This document shows, piece by piece, positions 13,183-24,900 of a stretch of 64,000 nt of DNA. The notes beneath the pieces are model-generated. The model had not been told where the DNA came from. It searched no databases and saw only the letters and a program-made list of their open reading frames with translations. Position 1 is the first letter of the stretch. Each line of letters opens with the position of its first letter. The position numbers and the translations under genes are program-made. The stretch comes from Sinonovacula constricta (Eukaryota; Mollusca; Bivalvia; Cardiida; Solecurtidae): contig CM017571.1 in the NCBI GenBank assembly GCA_007844125.1, forward strand, positions 2,803,088 through 2,867,087, read 5' to 3'.

Positions 13183-13497
13183 GACCGGACTTGGTAGCGC
13201 AATTGGTAGAGCGTCGGCTCCAGGTACGGGAGGCCCCGGGTTCGATCCAAAGTCATACCAAAGTCGTTAAAATGGTAGTGGCATAGCTCCCTAGCTAACG
13301 CTCAATCAAATATAAGGGTAGTTCCACGACTGGTTGGCCCGGTGTCAGGATAATATGACTGGGTGTGGTATCATGCTAGGTGTTCATGGCATGCTATACA
13401 CAGTGAAGGCAGCACTATATCTGCTTCAAGTGGACACCGTCTCCAGATAACTGAAATACTGTTGGTGGGACGATAAACCCAATAAACAAATAAACAC
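13183..13497 (+). mobile_element. SINE family 1, plus strand
   Basis: The tRNA-like head has an A-box (ttggtagcgcaattggtaga) and B-box (ggttcgatcc). The body contains ggtagttccacgactggttg and gtggtatcatgctaggtgtt, shared with four other copies in this window. It ends with an A/C-rich tail (aataaacaaataaac). The tRNA head shows it is a pol III retroposon rather than a tRNA gene; sequence immediately after the B-box departs from tRNA folding. Confidence 0.9.
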
Positions 13498-13708
13498 TTC
13501 AATTTTATCCAGAATACACTCGAAACTTCTATGTATAGGAAAAATAAGCTTAAGTCACTTGGCCTTAAGGCGTGGCCATTTTGTTTTCAAAGAGTCAGTA
13601 AGCAATTAATGGTATGGCTCAGTTTTGAAAGAAGTAGAAGCAATACTAAGGGTCCTTGTTGAGTTGTTGAGATATACATACTTTGTAGTATTCTGTGTCA
13701 AGTGGCTT

Positions 13709-15562
13709 TTTTAGCTCACCTGAGCACAACGTGCTCAAGGGGAGCTTTTGTGATACCGCTTCGTCCGTCGTCCGGCGTCCGTCGTTCGTCGTTCGTCGTT
13801 CGTCGTCCGTCGTCAACATTTACCTTGTGAACACACTAGAGGCCACAATTTTTATCCAATCTTCATCAAACTTGGTCAGAATGTTTGTCTGCATGAAATC
13901 TTGGATGAGTTCATTATTGGGTCACCTGGGGTCAAAAAGTAGGTCACGAGGTCAAATTTTAGGAAAAACTTGTGAACACACTAGAGACCACATTTATTGC
14001 CCAATCTTCACCAAACTTGGTCAGAATGTTTGTCTGCATGAAATCTTGGATGAGTTCGTAACTGGGTCACGTGGGGTCAAAAAGTAGGTCACTAGGTCAA
14101 ATCTTAGAAAAAGCTTGTGAACACACTAGAGGTCACATTTATAGCCCAATCTTCACCAAACTTGGTCAGAATGTTTGTCTGCATGAAATCTTGGATGAGT
14201 TCGTAACTGGGTCACGTGGGGTCAAAAAGTAGGTCACTAGGTCAAATCTTAGAAAAAGCTTGTGAACACACTAGAGGCCACATTTATAGCCCAATCTTCA
14301 CCAAACTTGGTCAAAATGTTTGTCTGCATGAAATCTTGGATGAGTTCGTAACTGGGTCACGTGGGGTCAAAAAGTAGGTCACTAGGTCAAATCTTAGAAA
14401 AAGCTTGTGAACACACTAGAGGCCACATTTATAGCCCAATCTTCACCAATCTTGGTCAGAATGTTTGTCTACATAAAATCTTGGATGAGTTCATAACTGG
14501 GTCACGTGGGGTCAAAAAGTAGGTCACTAGGTCAAATCTTAGAAAAAGCTTGTGAACACACTAGAGGCCACATTTATAGCCCAATCTTCACCAAACTTGG
14601 TCAGAATGTTTGTCTGCATGAAATCTTGGATGAGTTCGTAACTGTGTCACGTGGGGTCAAAAAGTAGGTCACAAGGTCAAATCTTAAAAAAAGCTTGTGA
14701 ACACACTAGAGGCCCTATTTATAGGCCAATCTTCATCAAACTTGGTCAGAATGTTTGTCTGCATGAAATCTTGGATGAGTTCGTAACTGGGTCACGTGGG
14801 GTCAAAAGTAGGTCACTAGGTCAAATCTTAGAAAAAGCTTGTGAACACACTAGAGGCCACATTTATAGCCCAATCTTCACTAAACTTGGTCAGAATGTTT
14901 GTCTGCATGAAATCTTGGATGAGTTCGTAACTGGGTCACGTGGGGTCAAAAAGTAGGTCACTAGGTCAAATCTTAGAAAAAGCTTGTGAACACACTAGAG
15001 GCCACATTTATAGCCCAATCTTCACCAAACTTGGTCAGAATGTTTGTCTGCATGAAATTTCGGATGAGTTCGTAACTGGGTCACGTTGGGTCAAAAAGTA
15101 GGTCACAAGGTCAAATCTTAGAAAAAGCTTGTGAACACACTAGAGGCCCTATTTATAGGCCAATCTTCATCAAACTTGGTCAGAATGTTTGTCTACATAA
15201 TATCTTGGATGAGTTCGTTATTGGGTCTCGTGGGGTCATAAAGTAGGTCACTAGGTCAAATTTTAGAAAAAGCTTGTGAAAACACTTAAGAGGCTACATT
15301 GATGGCCCAGTCTTTACCAAACTTGACCATCATGTTTGCCAGTATGAAATTTTACATATGTTTTGAAGTGAGTCATGTGGATTCAGTAGGTTACTTGGTA
15401 AAATTCTAGAAAATGTTATCAACCCAGTGGCCACACTAATGGTCCAATCTTCACCAAAGATTTCTAAAGTAAATGACTCTCAATTACTTAATGCCAGATT
15501 TGAGCCTACGTAAAGCCTGTGTCATCAGGTGAGCGATTAAGGGCCATCATGGCCCTCTTGTT
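13709..15562 (+). mobile_element. Helentron/pearl-like element with 145-bp tandem core
   Basis: The left part begins ttagctcacctgagcac and includes a 7-bp stem hairpin (tgagcac-aac-gtgctca, 13721-13737) followed by cgtccgtcgt repeats. The right part ends tcaggtgagc...gggccatcatggccctcttgttt with a 6-bp stem hairpin (gggcca-tca-tggccc). gctcacctga (13714-13723) is inverted at 15525-15534. Between them lies a tandem array. This layout resembles molluscan pearl/Helitron-related non-autonomous elements, a family inference from structure. It encodes no protein. Confidence 0.75.
13824..15411 (+). repeat. Tandem array of 145-bp units (ten good copies plus decayed ones)
   Basis: Units begin cttgtgaacacactagaggc at 13824, 13969, 14114, 14259, 14404, 14549, 14694, 14838, 14983, 15128 and 15273. 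The spacing is 145 bases except one of 144. The last unit and the partial unit after it are clearly decayed. Because 145 is not a multiple of three, frames rotate from unit to unit and the apparent proteins (LGQNVCLHEILDEF...) are artefacts of the repeat. Confidence 0.95.
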
Positions 15563-15795
15563 TAATAGACTTGTTGGAGGTTATAAAGCAAAGTTTACAC
15601 TATCAATCTTGGCATTAGTCAGTAATGTGTTAAGCTCAAATCTGCTCTAGCCACTGAAAGTTATGAAGATTCTTATTAGCTTGCCCCCATTGTGAGCTGT
15701 CTGCTCAGGATCTGCAATTCTTGATGCTCAGTCTGGAACCGCCCCACCCCACTCCACCTTACACAGTAATACGTTTTGCAAGTAGTTATCATAGA

Positions 15796-16064
15796 CAGGG
15801 ATAGATCCAGTGTGTGTGTGTGTGTGTGTTGGGGGGGGGGGGGGGGCGGTGCACCCCACCCCCACCAACCAGGTAAAATAGTAGAGTTGAGAAAACACAT
15901 ATGTATGCTTAAAATACTAAGCTTTTAAATTAACTTTTGTCAATTGACTGCTTAGGTCGAAGTTAGGGTCCCTTTGTATATGTATCTAGTATTTACTGCG
16001 ATAAATTTGAATGGACCTTGATTCCTACCTTCCTCCCCATTTTTTTCTTCTAGATCCGCCATTG
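15796..16064. mobile_element. hAT-like MITE, copy 1
   Basis: The ends are cagggatagatccag and tagatccgccattg, decayed forms of the CAGGG(G)C/TGGATCCAG terminal repeat. Flanks atcataga and atcatcaa agree at 6 of 8 positions, the TSD length of hAT elements. The interior ctgcttaggtcgaagtta and agtatttact/ccgcgat blocks match the copy at 29592. It is interrupted by (TG)n and a 16-base G run at 15811-15846. Confidence 0.6.
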
Positions 16065-16385
16065 ATCATCAATCTAACGAATTCTATGGGTATTAATAAT
16101 TATAGCAAGTAAGGGGTACAGAAGACTTCAAATGACCTTGACCTAGTTCAGATCGTAATTTACGACCCATGATAAGTTGGTATGATGGTTGCCAAGTCAT
16201 TGTCGTCTAATCTTGATTTTGTTAAATGAAGCAGAAGAAGTAAAAAGAATTATGGGTACGAGTTATTTCACTATTTGTGTGATAAAGTGAGTTTTATAAA
16301 TGATGAAGACTAATGTAAGGCTGGAGTAGGGGCACTGATGGTGGAAACAAACTAAGATAGGATAGAAGAGAGGATGGGAAAATTG

Positions 16386-16650
16386 GGATTGGGATTAGCC
16401 AGCATTTTTGCCAATACGGCGCATTTCTATTATTATAGCACAGGGGCACTTATGAGGTGCCCAGGGACTGAACCCGGCCGGTCCATTATACTGACACCGA
16501 CGCGTAATGCTGTCCCCTTAGCCCCGAGCGTTAGGAGGGAAGCCACTACTACCAACTTGAAAGTCTTTGGTTTGACCCGGCCGGGGTTCGAACCCACGAC
16601 CTCTCGATCTGCAAGCCGACGCTCTACCACCTGAGCTAATGCGGCCGGTC
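16386..16650 (-). mobile_element. SINE family 2 with perfect TSD
   Basis: On the minus strand the head reads gaccggccgcattagctcag, then gtggtagagc (A-box) and gtgggttcgaaccccggcc (B-box), then a non-tRNA body. An 11-bp direct repeat tgggaaaattg flanks it exactly (16375-16385 and 16651-16661). The predicted anticodon stem does not pair, so it is a retroposon and not a tRNA gene. A second copy lies at 36794. Confidence 0.88.
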
Positions 16651-16661
16651 TGGGAAAATTG

Positions 16662-18064
16662 ATTACTAAGAAAGGTGGGATAAAGAGATAGGGAGAGTGT
16701 TAAAAGGTGACAAAAACGCATAAATTGAACGGAAGAAAGTCGTAGTGGGTGAAAAAGTGGAGGGAAATATGATAATTCTTAATTTTGATAATAAGAACTA
16801 ATTCAGGATTGAAATTTTATATTCTTGATTTCTAATATAATGAATATAAATATGGACAGTTATGTAGAAAAAATAGCCACAAGTCATAAAGTGAGTAACA
16901 TTAACGTATATAAATTGCAATTTTCGTTTTCAAGTGTCACCGGTTCCTTTAATATAGCCACATGTCTGTAACCAAAATGCGTCGATGTCCTCAAATATCA
17001 TCATTTATTTATTAACATGTCGGATCCCCATACCATTGTAACCCCATACCTTAACCCTATGTCTATTTACATTGACATGACAGAAATAGAGTCCATAGTC
17101 ATTTTGGACTGTATCAGATTTCTTTGTATGTATTTCTTCTTGACTAGTAACATCAAGCCTTGAGCCACCGTTCGTATTGTGTTTCACTAGTATTGTCAAT
17201 GCAAACTTTTGAATATTATGTTTCACTATGGCAGCTATTGTCAATTTACATTAGTAAAATACTTTTTACTCATACTTGTACTTAATTTTAGATCGACAAT
17301 TAGTATTGCTGGCGGACTGCTAAAACAGATACCTTTGCAGAAAGGAGTATATTTTTTTCTTCGCAAACATTGATGTTCTGCATATAGAGAAATTGGCGTA
17401 ATCATTGATGTATCATTTAATCAGAAGGCGTTTACTTTTGCACCCCAACGTTGCGTCAACGTCAAAGTGGTCGGGGGAAAAAAACTTTGAAAAAAAAGAC
17501 CCCACTTAAAGGCATTGATCTAAAACATAAGTAAACAACAATAGCGAAAGAAACGACAGGAATGCATTGTTCAGGGCTGTACGATATGTGTTAAAGGATT
17601 GCTATCTTTTGAATACGATTCATTGACTTTTTGTAGGCGTCCAGTCCCGTCTGTTGATTTTTAGTTCAATCTGTACGTTCAGCGAAGCATGCTAAGCTTG
17701 CATTTATGTTGACATTACGAAAATTTGTTTGCACGACACGTTTGTGTTTTCATAAACTTTCTGTGTTTAATTATACCCTTCATATTTGGAAATAAAAAAT
17801 GAAGATATTACAATAAATCAAATGTACGTAGTAATTTTAAATATTGATTAAGGAATACATGTAATTTAACAATATACGTCAAACGTGTTTTGTTAGAAAA
17901 TAACAATAATCGGCGTGGGGAATAAAATATAAATAAACGTCTTGTGTCAGCAAAGAAATGTAGATAAATGTAATATAATACTACAGTATACAATTATTGA
18001 TGTGATTTTTTGAAGTTGTTTAACTTTTGAACTGTCTTGGTACAAACAATCCAGACGTAAACAC
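16662..18064. other. Intron sequence without recognised features
   Basis: AT-rich. The longest open frame is 79 codons, antisense, with no recognisable domain. No repeats recognised. Confidence 0.6.
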
Positions 18065-18486
18065 TCAAAGATGGTATCCGAAAGATTGGACCAAAAATGT
18101 TTTTAATAAACATCTTGATAAACCATTATTACCAGAACAGATCTCGCAAAATTGTGTTTATTGACGCCCAACACCTGTCTAAAAAGTAAACCACAACGCC
18201 ACATTCCTCATTACAATCATGTATTTCCTATGTGAGCCGCGCTGCACAGTTTGCTATTTTTAAACTAAGAAAACCACGCGACCATTTATGTTTTAATTCA
18301 TCCACGTCATCCGCTGTGACGTCGCTGTGACGTGTTTTAATGTCCTAAAATTGAGCTACTGCTGAAAATCGTCAAAGCTTAGATTAAAGTATGATTTTTT
18401 TTTTCTGAAGAAATTATGCGCAAATACCCCAAACATAGGTCAGATATTGTTACATATATTAGATATAGGCAAACTGTCGGATGCAA
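18065..18486 (+). mobile_element. MITE-A copy 3 (internally deleted)
   Basis: It starts caaagatggtatccgaaaga and ends ggcaaactgtcggatgcaac. The middle is shorter than in other copies because the segment after cgctgtgacgt jumps to tgtcctaaaattgagc, an internal deletion of about 70 bases. The family open frame is disrupted here. Confidence 0.75.
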
Positions 18487-19194
18487 CATATAACATAAGC
18501 AAAACCTAAAACTGATTTGGAACATTTACACTTAATGGGGTGGATACATGAAATATATATTAATGACAAAATGAACCAACGACAATCATCAGTGGTACAT
18601 ATACAAGTTAATGAATAGGTATACTCGGTCAAAGTTTGAATACACATAACCGCTTAATAAAACACACGTAATTGGCATTTTTAACCCAAATCCCTCTAGT
18701 ACATCTAAGCCCCTGGACCTTATAATACCGTTCTTAATTCCGGTATAGTCCCATATTTCTTTCGGTTGTGTGCATATTGAATTATAAACCTGGGAATTTT
18801 AAGCTTTAATCCTTAAGTTAATAAACAATACGATAAGCCGTGTTTTAAACAATTAATCTGGTGTTGGTCTAACGGTCACCGCTTTTGTCAAAGAACTTCA
18901 TAATTCGTGACACATAAACCGCTCATGATCTTTCAAGAAGATTGGCGACGAACTGTAAACAATTTGTTAATTTTAACCCACCCGGCATGAAATTGATCAG
19001 GAATAGGCAAAATTGCCAAAACGCGTTTATCCGAATATCCAGACAACACCCTTTACATCTGGTATATCTATCGTATCAGCATATGTGCCATTTGCTTTCG
19101 AATCGTAAGCAATAAGTTAAGGTAGATGCGTTTGCTGGTTTTTGGTAACACATGTTGTTTGCTGGGTTTATCCACACACTAACAATCTTTAAGT

Positions 19195-19437
19195 CACCCG
19201 GAGACGGCGACCACATGAAACAGGTATAGTTCTGCCTTTATTGTGTATAGTATGCCTTGAACACCAGGCATGTCAACACCAAAACCACATTATCCTGACA
19301 CTGGGCCGACCAGTCGTGGAACTACCCTTATAACTAAACCAACTATCATTTTAACGACCTGGTATATTGCGCCCCGGGCTTGAACCCGTACCTTCCGAAC
19401 CTGGGGCCGACGATCCAGCATTTGCGCTCCTTGGTAG
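19195..19437 (-). mobile_element. SINE family 1, old truncated copy
   Basis: Minus-strand copy. The tRNA-like head is at the right (ccgggcttgaacccgtacct, the B-box reversed) and the body blocks are ccagtcgtggaactaccctt and acattatcctgacactgggc. The tail end is missing and the copy is more diverged than those at 13183, 21644 and 38210. Confidence 0.75.
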
Positions 19438-21643
19438 CATTTCAATAAATATGTATTTTTTTCACTGAAATGTCAAACATGGGTACACATGCGGTTGATT
19501 GATTTAAAGTATCGATCATTTTTACTGACGATTTTGTAGATTTGCTTATGCCACAACGATTCTTTAGAACGGCTATTACAGGCGTTTATTTTGCCGTCGG
19601 TAAGACACATTTATGCCTCTGAAGTAGACACTAAACACAAAACAAAAGACTGAAAAATAAATTTAAACACAAGATTTTCAAACCATCAACAACAACAGCA
19701 ACGACAGCACTGACATTTTAGTAATTGATGAAAACCTTTGCTCATACATTAGTTTTTGTATTGTCAAAAACAGTCATTAAAGCAATGACATTTCGTCCTT
19801 ATCAGCAATCAATTAGTCGCCTAAGGGATCACAATCAAGGTCGTAGGGTCAATCGACGAATACACCTTTTGACGCCTTAACACGAACGAAACTTAAAAAC
19901 GTAAGAACGTAAGGTGACGTAAACTGATATGGACAACACGGCAGGCAACTGTGGGAATGGGTAACGTTTATACGCAACAAACAATGTGTTATAAAACAGG
20001 TCAGCTCTTATCTGCTAATAAAACAGGCAATGACTTCCAATTATTGACAATGGATTCTTCCAAATGGGACGTATTTTATTGATGGTGGAGTTGGCGTAAA
20101 TATTGTCACACGAAGGTAATGTATGCCCCTGGACATTTTATATAGCGAATATAAAATAGACGTCCTCAATTATTATAATGTAAGATCGGACGGTAAGGAA
20201 CACATACAGGTTGAACTTCTCTTTTTAAAAGATATGAATGTTTTTAATCTAGAATATCCAATGCGACGGCGGGTAAGAGCTACGTCTTCCCGTCGACTTT
20301 CTCTGCAAGCAGAGACATTGGCACCGACGTTAGGTTTAATTACGTGTAATTTGTTTGCCACTTGGTTAAAATATGTCGGTTAATAAGTGGTTTAAAATCA
20401 GTGTGTGGGATGCAAAGATCTGTCTCAGTGAGGGCTGAGGCAGATTTTGCACCCCTGTCTGCATCCTCGTTTCCTCGGTGTGTGTGTTTTGCCCGTCAAA
20501 TCAAATAAATGTATATACTACGGTACACACATCACATCGTACAAAACGAATTTCATCCAAGATATTATAACGATATAGCAAGAAACTTATGTTGATATCC
20601 GAACGGTATATTCTGTGAAGTGAATGCGGTTCATTTACCACACTGACCGCTGTACGAAGGTGAGTATCCGACGTCGCAAGAAGTGGCCAAGCTCCGGATC
20701 TAATGCCGACGATGTCATCAATCATAAATGGACGTGGTGATGATTTAATGAATCCAGCAGCTGAAATTGGGGGTGTAATAAGGTCACTTGACCTGTCCAA
20801 ACGGACTTACCTCGCAGTGGGAGGATGTTTGATTGCTTTTTCGGGAAGGATGGGTTTGTGGGGCGTGGGGTGGGAGAGTGAAAGGCGGTGTAGCATATCG
20901 TTTGGTCTTAATCAATAGTTATGCTTTTTCGTTAAATAGTAGGGTCGTTTGCAAGACTTTCGTTGGCTGGATCGCTCACAATGTTTTAGAATGTCCAAAA
21001 ACTACCTATTTTGATTTTAATATGAAACTTCACAAAGAAAAAAATCTGTTTTGAAATCGCGCTACATATTTCAGATGATTTGAATGCATATATTTGCTGA
21101 AGCACTTGTAGAAGGAAAACCTAATTTATTCAAACAGAAAAAAAAGAACATTTACTACTTCTTCTTTATCTAGAGATCGGGCAGTGTATAAATAAGAGGT
21201 TATGGTTTTCTAATGTTTGTTATAAGGGTGTCCTTGCCTAAACGTTTTTACACACTTCATTATGCTTCTCGAAAAGCAATAACAATTATATTAAGTGGCA
21301 GTTTTGAATTGTAGAGAGGTAATGTCATAAAGACAAAACAGAATTATATACTCTTTAATTTAATGTTCTATAAAATGCAAGCATACTCCACAACAGTGTA
21401 GTGTTTGTATCCTAAATGTTTATTTAAGCAAATAAACGGAACCCAAATGTATTGCAAGAAAGGAGCGGGATTTCATTGTGTGTGCTTGCTCTTAAAGTAA
21501 AATGAATATTTACTATCGACATATTGGCTGGATATATTATTGATGTCTTTTTGTTAAGTAGAAAACTAATAAATGTCACAAATATAGAACAAAACACAAC
21601 TGAATTTCATACAGACATGTATATGATCCACAAAACAAGAAAA
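19438..21643. other. Intron sequence without recognised features
   Basis: Short open frames only (at most 99 codons, antisense at 20501-20800). Nothing resembles a known domain, tRNA or repeat of the families listed. Confidence 0.55.
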
Positions 21644-21957
21644 ACCGGACCTGGTAGCGCAATCAGTAGAGCGTCGGCTCCAGGTACGGAAGGCCCCGGG
21701 TTCGTTCCTGGACCGCGACATACCTAAGTCGTAAAAATGGTACTGGTTTGGCTCCTTTGCTAACGCTCAAGCAAATAGAAGGGTAGTTCCACGACTGGTT
21801 GGCCCGGTGTCAGGATAATGTGACTGGGTGTGGTATCATGCCAGGTGTTCACGGCATGCTGTACACAGTGAAGGCAGCACTATATCTGCTTCAAGTGGAC
21901 ACCGTCTCAAGATAACTGAAATACTGTTGGTGCGATGATAAACTCAACAAACAAACG
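21644..21957 (+). mobile_element. SINE family 1, plus strand
   Basis: Head accggacctggtagcgcaat with B-box gggttcgttcctgg, full body to ctgttggtgcgatgataaac, and an A/C-rich tail. Close to the copy at 13183 over its whole length. Confidence 0.9.
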
Positions 21958-24900
21958 AGACAAAAAAGATCTGCAATGCAACTGTCACAGGATTATCAGT
22001 AGCATTAAACATACTATTCATAAACCTTTACAAACCAATAACAACAACGATCTACATATAACAAAAATAGATCCAATATGATGTTTTTGTAGTACAGTGT
22101 ATGTATTTTTTGGTTTGTGAGCTACAAAAGATCGTGACGTCAGATCAATATGCAAATTATGTCTACAATAATGAGCATTTGGCGTTTCTTTTTTTAGAAA
22201 GAGATATTCGTCTGATTTTGATCACGATATTTATTGGCTGCGTTGTTTTTTTTTTGTTGATTTTGTCTTACACGCGGAACTGACATTTTGGCTTATTAAT
22301 GTCTGCACGCCCTCTATTTTATGCCATTTGACCCGTTGACTTCTCGCAAACCTTTTTACCTACCTTCTTCAAATTTAATGTAGAGTAAGGTGCATTCTAG
22401 GTTAAAATGGTGACGCTATCTTTGAATCACTTATATTAGATTCCAGAAAAATACTTCATCGGGGATGCCGTATGGGGTCTTATGATAATGAGAGAACAAA
22501 TATGGTACAGGAAATGATAAAGAATCGACCCCTGGAGGGCCCCCAAGATCTGCGATTAGATAGCAGGTGCCCTTAATTAAAGATAAAAGCAAAGGGATGC
22601 CGAGTGCATGTCGGGGTGCACTCCACTAAATTGTGTTGTCTGTCTGCGAAATTAGCGTTATTGGTGCCGACGTTGATCACGATAGCATCGTCTTTATTGA
22701 AGCGTCAGACTAAATGTGCTGCTTTTTTCTTCTATCTTTGTAAAAGTATGTACGATGATAAGGAAGATTTAATGGACAGTTGTGGATGTTAATGCTGAAA
22801 CTATTATTGTTTGTGTTAATGTTGTTGTTATCGCAAGTGTTATATCAATAATTTAGTCTCTTTGTGTGTAAGTTGTTTATGCAAAGTGAGGGTTTCCCCT
22901 GGAAATGGGCCTTAAATTTCATATGTTAGATGTTTTTGTCAGCAAGTTTTTGACAGTATCGTTTTTACCAGTAATACCAGTTGAATGAAACCAAAAAAAA
23001 AAACATGATTGTCACATGTATTTTTAAGTCTGCTTTGCATTTATACTAATTAAATGGAATGAATTTGTGTAGTAACTTGGTTGTCTCCGATTTCAAAATT
23101 AAAACTTGTCCTGTTGATGACGTTGTGTCTTTGCTTTTAATGCGGCACCAATCGTATGTTCAGATGTTTCCGATCTTAAGCTTGTCCTATTAGTAATAGG
23201 TTCAAAGTTAAGATGAAAAATATCATTTCTTTGCCTTGGAGAAACGCTGAGATTGTATCATCGGGTTTCCCAGTGAAGAATTGTGTGGTATACAGAGACC
23301 CAAATGAATGAACATTTTCGCATCACATTAACTAAAAAGAAATTGCCTTCATAGTTGATATTTGATTGATATGGACCTCTGAACGCGTAAGTAATACTAG
23401 TGGCCTTTTTCATCATATTTAAAAGTCACCCTTTTATCAAAGGAAGAAAAGATTTTCAGTTACGCATCACTAAGTTGTGTTTTTCTATTCATTATTGCCT
23501 TGATGAGATTGGATTTTTTTTTACATTAAACTCTTTTATCACTTGTTCATTACATCCAACTATGTTAAACATGGTACACGCCATAACTTTATTACTGCTG
23601 TTGTAAAAATATCACTCAAAGACTTTCAAATGTGTCTGATGTCAGCATTTGCTTGCCTTAAAATATTAAGTCACACCATTATATATTGTACTGTGTTTTT
23701 CCTTGTATTCTTATGAAAATCAAGCAATTCCGTCAGAATTTGCCATTTTTACCAACATCACTTTTTTACTCCGTAGAAAAAGCGAATTTTCTTGGTCTGC
23801 ACATTATTTAAGACTTAAGCGGCCTTCAGGGCATTTCTGTTTCACGTTAGTAGCGAGTTGATTATTTTACAGGAATCTTGTTGCTGTCCTAGTTTCCCTA
23901 GGTCTTCTTCAAGACTGATTACCTTTTTTTCTCCTTCAAAATAGAACGCTATTGATTATTCCACCTTGCAGTGTTCTGTGATCTCAACATCAGTATTCTA
24001 TCTAGCACGAGAAGTTGTCAGTCTGTCTTGTTATATCGCATGTGTGATGGAATCCACATCTTGTTTTTATTGCTTTAATTAGATATCCACGTGATTAAAG
24101 TATTGATGTGAAGCGATCCGTTTAGCTTTTTGAGATGTTAGTCTAAAAATACTAGTCCAAGTTGTCACTGCGTTCTTTTGGAATGAATAGTTTTATTACA
24201 TAGATCGGTTAACATTTTTATAACTTTCGAATAAACACTCTGTTTTTTCTATAAGTTTGCCAGTTTATTGTTAGTTATAACTGTTAAAAAAACATCATAT
24301 TCTTGCGCCGATCAGCCTGTCGATAAATTATCGATACACAGTTATATTTGCTAGAGAAACGTTAATTTAATGAAAACATTTACAGGCAATCTTGTTGTTG
24401 CATTGACAATGCATATTACTTCCAGAACCGCCAGATTTATAATGTTTCTATAAACACTTCTCACTAAAAAACAACAAACATATGGACAATGTCAAAGACA
24501 ATCATTCTGGCCATAAGGCAATATCGAGAGTGGTTTTTTTACGCTCGTAAATTTTACGGACACCGTTAAACATAACTCGTAAGTCCATACTAACATAAAG
24601 TAATATTGAAAGTGCTTCATCCACTTTCGTATGTGTTGTTATTAATCGTATTTTACGTCGAGAAGCCGTGTAAGCAAAATTAACTACGATGCGGTCGTTT
24701 GGCTGGTAAATGTCATTATCGGGGAACAGCAAGAGGAAGTCGCTGACCGATGCAAAAATATCTTTCATCGATCGCTTGGCACATTTTCCACAAATTCTTG
24801 GGATAAATCTTTTCAGGAACGTGTTTTGGCAGGATGCTTCTCCTCCTCGTATGGAGTAAAAAATTATGTAAATATGTGATGTTTATGCTTAAATGAATCA

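Noticed and set aside
13183..13260. Functional tRNA gene with A- and B-boxes
   Set aside because: The same head and body recur in five places with target duplications; the 3' part does not fold as a tRNA acceptor.
13695..14956. Protein-like frames with repeated LGQNVCLHEILDEF segments
   Set aside because: They are translations of the 145-bp tandem repeat. The frame rotates with every unit and breaks at single-base changes.
16374..16721. tRNA gene or short protein at 16.4-16.7 kb
   Set aside because: The tRNA-like part lacks a pairing anticodon stem, has a non-tRNA body, a TSD and a second copy elsewhere. It is a SINE, and the frames lie inside it.
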